IMG/VR virus record: IMGVR_UViG_3300021138_001514
Span: 1 to 20,281 of that record
Length of the DNA: 20,281 nucleotides
Direction: 5' to 3' (one strand)
Source of the DNA: a virus
Shown here in pieces: positions 4,438-13,000 of the stretch. The notes beneath the pieces were generated by a model. It was not told the DNA's origin. It was given only the letters and a program-made list of their open reading frames with translations, and made no database searches. The translations under genes and the position numbers were made by a program. Positions within the stretch are counted from its first letter, which is position 1. Every line of letters starts with the position of its first letter.

Positions 4438-4626
4438 GTGCACACACATGTATGGAAGTTAAACGTATCTACAAAGACGTGGGTGTATTGCGATTGTGGT
4501 ATCAGGTTTCCGATTCCTCTGGAAGCCACTGCGTCGAGATACTACGGACCGATCCCAGAGAAGTACCAACAGAAGGAGAATGATGCCCCTCAAGAAAGGG
4601 AAATCCAGCAAGGTTATTTCATCTAA
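4438..4626 (+). CDS. Small CxC protein, unknown (GTG start)
   Basis: This is a 62-residue frame starting at GTG one base after the peptidase stop. It begins HTHVWKLN, and a TWVYCDCGIRFPIP segment follows, where the Cys-x-Cys and two His near the N-terminus could bind a metal. The C-terminal third is polar (KYQQKENDAPQER) and overlaps the next gene by 44 nt. There is no ATG alternative and only AAGG next to the start, so initiation is uncertain. The conserved-looking aromatic and cysteine core makes a real gene more likely than a shadow frame. Confidence 0.5.
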   Translation: MHTHVWKLNVSTKTWVYCDCGIRFPIPLEATASRYYGPIPEKYQQKENDAPQEREIQQGYFI

Positions 4627-4717
4627 CATCAAGACTGAAATGGCCGCAGGGAAACCGCAGAAGCAAGCTGTAGCCATTGCGCTGAACACCGCTGGAAAAA
4701 CCAAGAAGAAGAAGTGA
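4583..4717 (+). CDS. DUF6496-like short basic phage protein
   Basis: This 44-residue protein starts MPLKKGKSSKVISSNI and ends in a lysine tail (AGKTKKKK). PLKKG, then VIS-N-I-EM, then G-PQKQAVAIAL form the pattern of the small basic family DUF6496, found widely in phages and of unknown function. Two adjacent ATGs (4580 and 4583) follow AGAAGGAGA (4571-4579); the second has the better spacing and matches the family start. The stop overlaps the next GTG as GTGA. The high lysine content suggests nucleic-acid contact, which is inference. Confidence 0.75.
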   Translation: MPLKKGKSSKVISSNIKTEMAAGKPQKQAVAIALNTAGKTKKKK

Positions 4718-4962
4718 GTCGTTCAAGGTTCATCGACGTCGACACCAAAGAAGATGTCTACCTCTACGATAGGTACACTCGTGTCCACTACTGCCTTTTC
4801 TGCCGAGAACACAATAAGCAGGCCGAACTGTACAACTTGTCGGAAATGATTGACCACAAGTTCAAGGTGCACTGCAAGGCGTTTGTCGATGACATGGGCC
4901 GTTTGGTGCGCTACGAAACTCGGCAGGGCCACGAAATCTTTGATAGGCTGGCTCGCATATGA
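4714..4962 (+). CDS. Zinc-finger-like unknown protein (GTG start)
   Basis: This protein has 82 residues. Cys27-x2-Cys30 and His48-x4-His53, with Cys54 adjacent, give a C2H2-like metal site around YCLFC and DHKFKVHC. The N-terminal segment is polar, with an alternating Asp and Arg or Tyr pattern (VYLYDRYTRVHY). GTG at 4714 overlaps the upstream stop, and the gene's own stop overlaps the next start as ATGA, so it is locked within a translationally coupled run. It probably binds DNA, RNA or a partner protein. No family name can be given. Confidence 0.65.
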   Translation: MSRSRFIDVDTKEDVYLYDRYTRVHYCLFCREHNKQAELYNLSEMIDHKFKVHCKAFVDDMGRLVRYETRQGHEIFDRLARI

Positions 4963-5255
4963 GCGAGTTTGAAGAAATCATCAACGAGATACTGGACTTA
5001 CACAAGCGTAAGTCTTCCGACTACGGACGGACTCACGATCCGTTTGCCAACGTCAGGGCTTCAGAGGACTTTGGGATTCCAGGCTGGGTGGGGTGCGCCG
5101 TTCGCATGAACGACAAGATGCGTCGACTCCAAGCTGCCGCCCAGGGGAGCACGATGCAGAACGAGTCCATAGAAGATTCGTTCTACGACCTTGCTGTATA
5201 CTCTGTGATAGGTTTAGTTCTGTATCGACAATCAAAGGAAAAGAATGAAGATTAA
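4959..5255 (+). CDS. All-alpha MazG/Nmad1-like nucleotide enzyme candidate
   Basis: This protein has 98 residues and is predicted mostly helical. The pattern K-SSDYG (about 18-23), DPFANV (27-32), VRMNDKMRRLQ (48-58) and ESIEDSFYDLAVYSVI (69-84) resembles a phage family of all-alpha nucleotide pyrophosphohydrolase-like or nucleotide-modification-associated proteins. In these, Asp-Lys and E-D-x3-D contribute metal and substrate contacts. The helical order and the ESxxDxxxDLA motif are what I see; the exact family (MazG-like, DUF1599/Nmad1 or a related dNTP hydrolase) is not settled. The start overlaps the upstream stop as ATGA, and the end overlaps the next gene by 11 nt. Confidence 0.55.
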   Translation: MSEFEEIINEILDLHKRKSSDYGRTHDPFANVRASEDFGIPGWVGCAVRMNDKMRRLQAAAQGSTMQNESIEDSFYDLAVYSVIGLVLYRQSKEKNED

Positions 5256-5520
5256 AGCAAACGACATCGCTACCCACATCACCGCATTGGCAATCACTGC
5301 TACTACGGTTCTTGCCCTTATCCACCCTGGATTCAAGGTTCCATCAGTAGCTGAAGGTCTTGTCGCTTCGGTTGGTATCATTGTGACTGGTGCTCTTGAG
5401 GCATACCACCTTCTTACCAAGCGTCAGTTTCAGGCTGCTATCGCCAGCATCGCCGTTACTACCAAGAAGGTAGAAACAAACGTTCAGGCTTCGGCAACCC
5501 CAAGTGCCCCCACAGCCTAA
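5245..5520 (+). CDS. Two-helix membrane protein, holin candidate
   Basis: This protein has 91 residues. Residues 8-28 (IATHITALAITATTVLALIHP) and 36-55 (AEGLVASVGIIVTGALEAY) are hydrophobic helices joined by a short turn, followed by a basic stretch (LLTKRQF) and a polar Ala/Thr/Pro tail. Size, two helices and position between accessory genes and the terminase fit a small holin, which would form lesions in the inner membrane for lysis. No endolysin is in the window, so the role is not confirmed. The start has AAAGGAA at 5234-5240. Confidence 0.5.
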   Translation: MKIKANDIATHITALAITATTVLALIHPGFKVPSVAEGLVASVGIIVTGALEAYHLLTKRQFQAAIASIAVTTKKVETNVQASATPSAPTA

Positions 5521-5758
5521 CGATCAAAGCATCTCAAACTCACTCAAAGAGTGGATTGAAATCAACATTAGCCAGTTTTTTGCTGGCCTGGACCTGCCCC
5601 ACGAAGAAGCGTGGGGTATACCAGTTGTTGAGGATTATGTACTGGTAGTTGCCGTAAAGGACTACAAGGACGGTGGCGTAGGAGTATTTACGCTCTCCGA
5701 GGCTTCAGCCGCACCATACCGTATCCGTGGCTTACTCGAAACCGCTATAGAAGATTAA
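5504..5758 (+). CDS. Unknown small protein before the terminase (GTG start)
   Basis: This is an 84-residue frame from GTG 5504, overlapping the holin candidate by 17 nt; its TAA directly abuts the terminase ATG. A helix (LKEWIEINISQFFAGL, about 14-29) is followed by strands (PVVEDYVLVVAVKDY and VGVFTLSE) and an end helix, so a small alpha/beta fold is likely. I considered a small terminase because of its position, but no helix-turn-helix is visible. Function is unknown. Confidence 0.55.
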   Translation: MPPQPNDQSISNSLKEWIEINISQFFAGLDLPHEEAWGIPVVEDYVLVVAVKDYKDGGVGVFTLSEASAAPYRIRGLLETAIED

Positions 5759-7687
5759 ATGGCCGTTAGTGCAGTTCAACGAAAGAAATACGTAGAGGCA
5801 CGTTCAGCAGGCTTATCCATTGCTGAAGCGTCACGAAAGGCTCGGTTCTCCGAATCCACCGGACACCGTGTAGAGAAGGCCCTACAGAACTTACGAGTCA
5901 GCGATGACGTGGATTCTTCTGCTCGCAACTATCGTGAGCTGAAGAAGGAAGCCAAGCTCGAAGGGCCTAAGTCTAGGGAAAGTCTAAGCCCAGAAGCCAA
6001 ACGAGCACTAGAGGACTTCGGTTATTTCCGTGAACGCTACTTTGGCCGCATCTCAACCCCTTGGCAGGAAGAAGCAGGCAAGGCTCTCGTAGCCCTGCTG
6101 GAGTCTGAGGAAAAGGAATACGTGGTCATGAACATGCCACCAGGTTCCGGTAAGACGACTCTGCTTCACGACATCACCTGCTGGATTATCTGCCGTAACC
6201 GTTCCATTCGTTTGCTGACCGGCAGTGCAACCATGAGCCTCGCCAAGCGTAACCTCATGCGTGTACGCCGTTCCTTGGAGCGTGTTATCCCTGAACTGGC
6301 CGATGACGCCCTGAAAGCCCGTGGACTTGCCGTTGACGCCGAATCTACGATGGCCCTGGACTTTGGTCGTTTCAAGCCACTCGACAAGGAAATGTGGACG
6401 AACGAAGCGTTCATCGTTATGCAACCGGAAGATTCCGGTGCTATTAGCGAAAAGGAGCCGACCCTCAGTGCTTACGGTATGGACTCAGGATTTATCGGTG
6501 GCCGTTTTGACGGTTGTTTTTGGGACGACCTTGTGGACCCTCGCAAGACACGATCCGCCGACCAGCGTGAAGCGATGGAAGATTGGTATCAGGATGTGGC
6601 GGAGTCTCGACTCGAACCCGCTGGTATGCTGGCTCTCATTGGTCAGCGCCTTGCTGCTGACGACTTGTATCGATTCGCTCTGGACATGGAGCAACCACTA
6701 GACGACGAGGAAGAACTGCTCGACTCAGGGCTATCTGAGGACGAAGTAGCCAAGTTGCGCTCCGATAAAAAGTACAAACACCTGCTGTACAAAGCCCACT
6801 ACATTGACAAATGCTCGCCTGAACATCACAAACGCACGTCGCCAGCTTACCCTGTTGGGTGTCTGCTGGACCCTCGACGCCTCTCGTGGCGTGATATCTC
6901 CAACCTCATGTCGAACCGAGGTGAACGGTTTGCGGTCGTGTACCAGCAAGAGGACTTGGACCCCAGTGAAGTGCTCGTGCGAAACGAGTGGGTCTACGGA
7001 ACCGGCGACACCCCTGGGTGCATTGACCGTGACCGTGACATCTGGGAAATCCCACCTGGGCTAAACCCCAATGATTGCTTGATGGTGGCCACAGCTGACC
7101 CCTCGCCTACGAACTTCTGGGCAATTCAGTGCTGGCTCTACCACCCAGAATCCCAGCAACGCTTCCTCATTGACCTCATCCGAGCCAAGATGGAAGCCTC
7201 TAAGTTCTTGGACTACAACATCAATGACGGTAGATATACCGGCGTTATGGAAGATTGGCAGAACTTGTCGGAGTCAGTTGGCTTCCCGATTCAGTACTGG
7301 ATTGTTGAGTCAAACGCCGCCCAGCGGTTCATGTTGCAGTACGATTACGTGAAACAGTGGCGTCAGACCCGTGGTGTGGAAATCGTGCCACACAACACAA
7401 ATGCCATCAATAAGTCCGACGAAGCCCTGGGTGTGACGGTGTTACAGCCCCACTACCGCTTCGGTCGTGTACGATTGATGGGTAAGGGTGAAGGAAAAGT
7501 TCGCTCTATGAAACTTATCGATGAGGTTACGAAGTACCCTAATGGAACACGCACAGACGACTGTGTGATGGCCCAATGGTTTCTAGAGTGGAACATTCCT
7601 AACCTTTATTTACCAAAGGTAGTTCAAGCCCCAGCATGGCGACCATCATGGGTCAAGTCATCCGTTCCCAAGACATTGAGGTTTTAA
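5759..7687 (+). CDS. terL: Terminase large subunit with N-terminal helix-turn-helix
   Basis: This is the motor that pumps DNA into proheads and cuts the concatemer. Residues 5-42 (AGLSIAEASRKARFS then STGHRVEKAL) look like a helix-turn-helix. The ATPase has Walker A MPPGSGKT (126-133), Walker B CFWDD (253-257) and a coupling-type ALIGQRL (292-298). The RNase H-like nuclease shows Asp447 in ATADPS, Glu518 or nearby in WIVESNAAQ, and Asp600/601 in TDDCVMAQW. At 642 residues it is slightly long for the family because of the extra N-terminal part. No separate small terminase is seen between 3945 and 5758, so the N-terminal domain may recognise DNA itself. It is directly followed by the portal gene. 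Confidence 0.95.
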   Translation: MAVSAVQRKKYVEARSAGLSIAEASRKARFSESTGHRVEKALQNLRVSDDVDSSARNYRELKKEAKLEGPKSRESLSPEAKRALEDFGYFRERYFGRISTPWQEEAGKALVALLESEEKEYVVMNMPPGSGKTTLLHDITCWIICRNRSIRLLTGSATMSLAKRNLMRVRRSLERVIPELADDALKARGLAVDAESTMALDFGRFKPLDKEMWTNEAFIVMQPEDSGAISEKEPTLSAYGMDSGFIGGRFDGCFWDDLVDPRKTRSADQREAMEDWYQDVAESRLEPAGMLALIGQRLAADDLYRFALDMEQPLDDEEELLDSGLSEDEVAKLRSDKKYKHLLYKAHYIDKCSPEHHKRTSPAYPVGCLLDPRRLSWRDISNLMSNRGERFAVVYQQEDLDPSEVLVRNEWVYGTGDTPGCIDRDRDIWEIPPGLNPNDCLMVATADPSPTNFWAIQCWLYHPESQQRFLIDLIRAKMEASKFLDYNINDGRYTGVMEDWQNLSESVGFPIQYWIVESNAAQRFMLQYDYVKQWRQTRGVEIVPHNTNAINKSDEALGVTVLQPHYRFGRVRLMGKGEGKVRSMKLIDEVTKYPNGTRTDDCVMAQWFLEWNIPNLYLPKVVQAPAWRPSWVKSSVPKTLRF

Positions 7688-9574
7688 GTGGCTCTCCCGT
7701 CAGATCAAGAAAAGGCCGCGGCCCAGATTGTCACCCTATACCAGGAGCGACGCCGTGACCGTGGTGGACTCTTTGGAAAGATGGAAGAAATCCGTCGCCA
7801 CTATAACGGTGACATCATCGTTCCACTCCCAGAACTTGACGACATGGAGAAGCCAGCAATCCCTAACTTGATTGCGCAGGGCATTGACCAGTTCGCTATG
7901 CGTGTGGCGTCCGTTATGCCGGACATCGCCTACTTGCCAGTACGCCCAGGTATCCAGGTATCTGAAAACCGTGCTCGTGACCGTCGCCTCGCCAACCTTG
8001 GTTGGTGGGATATGAACAAGATGGGAACCAAGCTCCGTCGCCGTGCTCGCCACCTGACCGCCTACGGTATGTCTGCCGTGACTCTTTCGCCAGTCTCTAT
8101 CTACGGAGACGACAAGCGCAACATGCCCCACTGGAGAGTCCGTAACCCACTCTCAACCTTCCCAGCCCCGATGCTCGACCCAGACTCAATGGAGCCATCG
8201 GACTGTATCTTCGTTGACCGCCGACCACTCGGTTGGCTCCGACAGAACTACCCAGCCCAGATGCAGGTACTGTACCGTGGCAATAAGGGCGACTCGGACA
8301 TGTTTGAAGTCCTGGAGTACATGGACGCCGAGGAGACTGTCTTGGTGGCCGTTGGCGCTGAGAAGCCCAAGGCCGACGCCTACACCGTTGAAACCGGAAA
8401 AGGTATCGCCAGCCACGTCATCCTTGAACGAATCCCTAACCGTGCCGAGGTAAGCCCAGTCGTTATCGCTGGACGCATTACGCTTGACCGTTTGCAGGGC
8501 CAGTTCGACCAGATGCTCGGAACGTATCAGCGTATGGCAAAGCTGGACGCACTAGACTTGATTGCACGTTTCCGCAACGTATTCCCCGACGAATGGATTG
8601 TCGGGAATGGGGCCGCCACTCCCCGTATTGTCTCTGAAGCAAGTGGTAAGGAAGGCATACGTGGACTCATCCACAATGGACAAATCGAAGTTACCCATCT
8701 CCAGCCTGGATCGACAACTGACGATGCTCTCGATCGCATGGAACGAGCACAACGCCTCACAGCAGGTATCCCTGCCGAGTTCGGGGGAGAGTCTCCAACT
8801 AACGTTAGGACGGCTCGCCGCGGAGAAATGGTCATGTCCAACACGGTTGACATGCCGATTCAGGAATACCAGGAAATCTTTGCTAACTCGCTTGAAGCAG
8901 AAAACCGTCGAGCGGTAAAGATTATGAAGGCATACTATGGCAACAAGCCGAGTATGTTCTTCATGGGAACTGACGGTAAGGTAATCAACAATGACTACAC
9001 CCCCAACGAGACGTTCGAGACTGACCTTTCTTATGTCAAATACTCAATGCCTGGATCAGATGTTAATGGCATGGTTATCGCAATCGGTCAACGTGTCGGT
9101 ACTGGCATTATGTCAACTCAGACCGCACGTGAAATGGACCCAGCGATTGAGGACCCGATTCGTGAGCGTGACCAAGTAGAGATTGAATCTCTGCGCCGTG
9201 CCATGCTTGCTGGTCTTGAACAGCAGGCTTCACAAGGCCAGCTCGACCCCAGCATCATCGCTGAAATTGCTACCGCCAAGGCTGAACGTCACGTCACTTT
9301 GGAGCAGGCACTCATCAAGGTGCACAAGGAACAGCAGGAGAAGCAGGCCGCTCTCGCTAACCAGCAACAGCAGATGGCACAGCAGGGTGGCCCACAGGAA
9401 GCCACACCGGACATGCAACACGGTATCGGTGGAGCAGCAGCCATGCAGGGCATCGGTGCACCTATCCCAGCACCTCAGCAAGGCCCAGCCAACTTGAGCC
9501 AGATGCTCGCCAACCTTCGTCGTCCAGCCGGACAGTCACCAGCAGAATCAGCACTCGCACCACAAGGACAATAA
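7688..9574 (+). CDS. Portal protein
   Basis: This protein has 628 residues, with a GTG start right after the terminase TAA and GAGG about 6 nt upstream. It is the expected partner of the terminase: a ring through which DNA enters and leaves the head. The N-terminal helical part with PNLIAQGIDQFAMRVASVMPD (in part), the middle HLTAYGMSAVTLSPV, the WRVRNPLSTFPAPM segment and the later PAEFGGESPTNVRTARRG motif are typical of phage portals. The C-terminal 110 or so residues are rich in Gln, Ala, Gly and Pro and probably disordered, perhaps inside the capsid. The gene order supports the call strongly. Confidence 0.9.
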   Translation: MALPSDQEKAAAQIVTLYQERRRDRGGLFGKMEEIRRHYNGDIIVPLPELDDMEKPAIPNLIAQGIDQFAMRVASVMPDIAYLPVRPGIQVSENRARDRRLANLGWWDMNKMGTKLRRRARHLTAYGMSAVTLSPVSIYGDDKRNMPHWRVRNPLSTFPAPMLDPDSMEPSDCIFVDRRPLGWLRQNYPAQMQVLYRGNKGDSDMFEVLEYMDAEETVLVAVGAEKPKADAYTVETGKGIASHVILERIPNRAEVSPVVIAGRITLDRLQGQFDQMLGTYQRMAKLDALDLIARFRNVFPDEWIVGNGAATPRIVSEASGKEGIRGLIHNGQIEVTHLQPGSTTDDALDRMERAQRLTAGIPAEFGGESPTNVRTARRGEMVMSNTVDMPIQEYQEIFANSLEAENRRAVKIMKAYYGNKPSMFFMGTDGKVINNDYTPNETFETDLSYVKYSMPGSDVNGMVIAIGQRVGTGIMSTQTAREMDPAIEDPIRERDQVEIESLRRAMLAGLEQQASQGQLDPSIIAEIATAKAERHVTLEQALIKVHKEQQEKQAALANQQQQMAQQGGPQEATPDMQHGIGGAAAMQGIGAPIPAPQQGPANLSQMLANLRRPAGQSPAESALAPQGQ

Positions 9575-9577
9575 TCT

Positions 9578-10054
9578 ATGCCACGCACAGGTAGGGGTGG
9601 TGCTCGCCAGGGCACAATCGGACAGGCATACAGTAATCGCACAGACCTCAATGCGTCGATGCCAGTTGCCACGCAGACAGGCCAGGACTACGGACAAGCA
9701 GCAGCACAACAGGCCGCTCAGCGTTCTATCCCAGTAGCCGCACAGCCAGTCCAGGGCGTACAGTCAAACCCAATCACTCAGGGCGTAAACCAGCAGGCTC
9801 CACAGCCACAGACGATTACCGGCCAGATGCCACAGCAACAGGTTTACCCAGGTGAGCTGAAGTTCGACCACCCGACTGACGCACCAGAGGAGCCAATCAC
9901 AGCCGGACTACCAATGGGCGATGGCGCTGGTCCAGAAGCACTCCACACATTCGCTCCGCAAATTACCAAAACGCTCACACAGATGGCGTCTGCGCCAGGA
10001 GCCTCAGCAACAGTTATGGACTTGGCACGAGCAGCTAGAAACATTGGTCTGTAA
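9578..10054 (+). CDS. Gln/Ala/Pro-rich structural protein, unknown
   Basis: This protein has 158 residues and starts 3 bp after the portal stop. A basic Gly/Arg start (MPRTGRGGARQGTIGQAY) is followed by SNRTDLN, then a long low-complexity Gln, Ala and Pro stretch (about 40-100), and a short C-terminal helix (SATVMDLARAARNIGL). The RTGRGGARQGT...AYSNRTDL start recurs in phages next to portal genes as far as I recall, with no known function. It could be an accessory head or portal-associated protein. It is coupled to the giant gene by TAATG. Confidence 0.7.
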   Translation: MPRTGRGGARQGTIGQAYSNRTDLNASMPVATQTGQDYGQAAAQQAAQRSIPVAAQPVQGVQSNPITQGVNQQAPQPQTITGQMPQQQVYPGELKFDHPTDAPEEPITAGLPMGDGAGPEALHTFAPQITKTLTQMASAPGASATVMDLARAARNIGL

Positions 10055-13000
10055 TGCCATCAGTTAACGGCGCAGATATTGGTGGACAGCCCGCTGGCGG
10101 TGGCGTAGTAGCCGAACAGAAGCAAAACAATCCGCAGTACTGGATGGACAACCTTCTCTCGTCCAACCCCGCGCTCAAGGCCGACCCAATGCTGGTCACG
10201 TCTTTGTACAATCAGTTCAAGGATTCTTCCGATCCTCAACAACTGGCTCACTCAACTTTCATGTCGAGATTGCTTGACAAGTCGGTTGACCAAGTTGGAC
10301 TGACGAATCTGTACCCAACGTTCCAGGGTGAACCAATGGTTGCACCTAAAGTTCGCCAGCCGGACAAGTGGTGGCAGGCAGCAAACACGACAGACAATCT
10401 GTTCTCCAAGGCATTTGGAATGATTGGCAATGCTGTTGGATATCTTCCTGGCAAAGCAATCGGCTACCTCACCCAGGACAAGGGCATTGGCAACGCAACG
10501 CAGTCTGCTCTTAGCAACCTGATTACAGGTATCCCTAACTTGGCAGTTCAAGGCATTACCAAGGGCGCTGTTGACTTAGGACGACTTGCTACTGGGAACA
10601 TTGGTGACCTGACCGCAGGACAAGGGTTGCCACAATGGAGCATCAAAGACCCGCTGTACTTGGGTCAGGCTGTAAAAGAGGCATTGCAGGTAGGCCAAAA
10701 CCTGCCTTGGATGGCCGACACCTATATGACCAACCTGAAGTCTCAGATGAACCAAAAGGGAACTGCTCAAGCAATCTCTGACCAATGGGGGAACTTGGTT
10801 TCTGGCATGGTCCTTAGTGGCGGCATTGGTGGAGCAGCAGAGGCCGCTGAAGGCACTACAGTTCTTGACGCCGCCGAACAAGCCGCAGAAACAGCCAACG
10901 CCCAGGACGCCCAGGTAATCAAGAACCTGACTGAGAAGATGAAATCTGAGCCTCTTACAGCAGAAGAACAGGCTGCGCTGGAGAAAGCCAAGCAAGACCT
11001 CGTTAGTCGTGACTCCAACGCATTGTACAAGATGTCGTACCAAGATGCTCTCGACGAGTACAAAGGCAAGTTCCCTACTTCCTACTTGTCACTTCAGCAA
11101 GAACTTGAGAGTGGCGCTATAACTCAGAAAGAGTTTGACCAGGCCATTGCCAAGGATATCTCTGAGGAATCCGCCCCAGCTTTCAACAACGCCTCTGAAG
11201 CACTCAACGGTGAGACACCAATTGAGCAGGCCGCTCAGGACGAAATCCAAAAGGCCAAACTCGCCACCTCAGACAAAGTATGGCAAAAGGTGGTTGAAGG
11301 TATTACATACCCAGTGGCGCTTCCACTCAAGGGCATTGGGATGCTGGCCAAAGCAATCGGCAGTCGCTCGGCAAACATTACGTACTTGCTTGGAGCATTG
11401 CAGGCGCAAGAGGACCCACAGGACGCTTACACCTGGCAGTTAGCTCAGCAGGGCAAGGTTCTCAACGAGGACGGTTCAACCCAAGACCTTGGTATTGAAA
11501 TCGCTAACTCGCTGGGCATTGACGGTATGTGGGGAACTTCAGTCCGTGACCTTGTTGACGTGGGCTTGAAGTGGGTAGTTGATGACCCCATCGCCTCGTT
11601 CTCTCTCATCGCTAAGGAATCTCGTAGTGCCTACGGCATGACGGGTGTTCTGGGCAAGTGGTTCAATGGAACTGGCATTAAGGAAGTTGGCGACGTCGAT
11701 CGTGCGTATCGTCAGTACTCCAGTGTTCGCCGTGCTATTGACTGGATGGCTTCACACAGCGCCTCTGAAATCAGTGGACGATTCTCTGCCCTCAACCTAA
11801 GCAGTCGTATGCTCAACCGTCTGGGTGAGGCGAAGAGTGCCGCTCAGGTCATGAACATTCTCGAAGAAGCATCGCAGTCGATGATGATGGCTGACCGTAT
11901 CACCAGCATGCCGACTATGGGTTGGTACACCTACGTTAAGGCTGGCCTTCGTGGTGAAACTGCCGACAAGTTCGCTACCCTTGCTGACGCCCTGGCATCG
12001 CCAACCTTGCCCACCAAGGACATCATTGAGGCGCTAGAAAAGGAAACTGGCGCAGACATTACTCCTCACGATGTTGGTTACTCAGCAGGTGGTGTAGCAG
12101 AAAAGGCCCAAATCCTTTACAGCCAGCGACTCCGCCGTTTATTCTCATCGAAGCAAATGATTATTGAGGGTGGTCGAATCACCGACCGCAAGTTGATAGT
12201 CGGTTCGGCCCGAAGCGTTAACGGAATCATGCAGTTCCTTCGCAACAGTTTTATGTCGGACGACTTCGTTCGCATGATAGGTGACCAACTTATCCGCCAC
12301 TCAGACAACCCTGAGAAGTGGAACAACATCTACAACAACTCAATGCGCATTGCGCTGTACCGTCGCATGCTCGCTTCAACTGCTCACTCCGACTTTGGTT
12401 TGTTTATTGACAAGATGAGTTCGGAGATAGACAGCCACATCTATGCTCAGTCCGGCGTTGACGGTGGAAGCATGGCTATGGATCAGGCAATGGTCGCTGA
12501 CAACAATGACCTTGCTGACCGCGTGATGGATGAAGATGGCAAGATGACTGTTGCCGCCGTTGGAGACACCCAGCTCGGTGAGCGCATGCTCCCCACTGAG
12601 CGTCAGTTCCGCCAACTAGGACGCTTCTTTGGCAAGGTCGCTATGAACACGAACCGCACAGGTGGCGACGTATTCCTTCGTAGCACTGACAAGACCTTTG
12701 AAGTAGTGCGCCAACTGGCTGAAACTGCTCGCGTTCAAACTGAGAAGTTTCTCAGTAACTTTAAGTACGAAGATCGTGCCCAAGACTTCGCACCAACTCT
12801 TGATGGCGAAGATTCAGGTTTCAAGGGCTACATAGCCAAGGCTCAGGAAATCACCGAGAAGGCCAAGCAGATGCTTGAGGGCGACGAACTCAAGGGCCTG
12901 ACTGACGCTGAACGCTATGCGTCAGTTGTCAAGTACCTGGATGGCGAACTCGACCACGCTCGTGACCTGTACACCTCGGCTTCCAAGAGGTACGAGCAAA

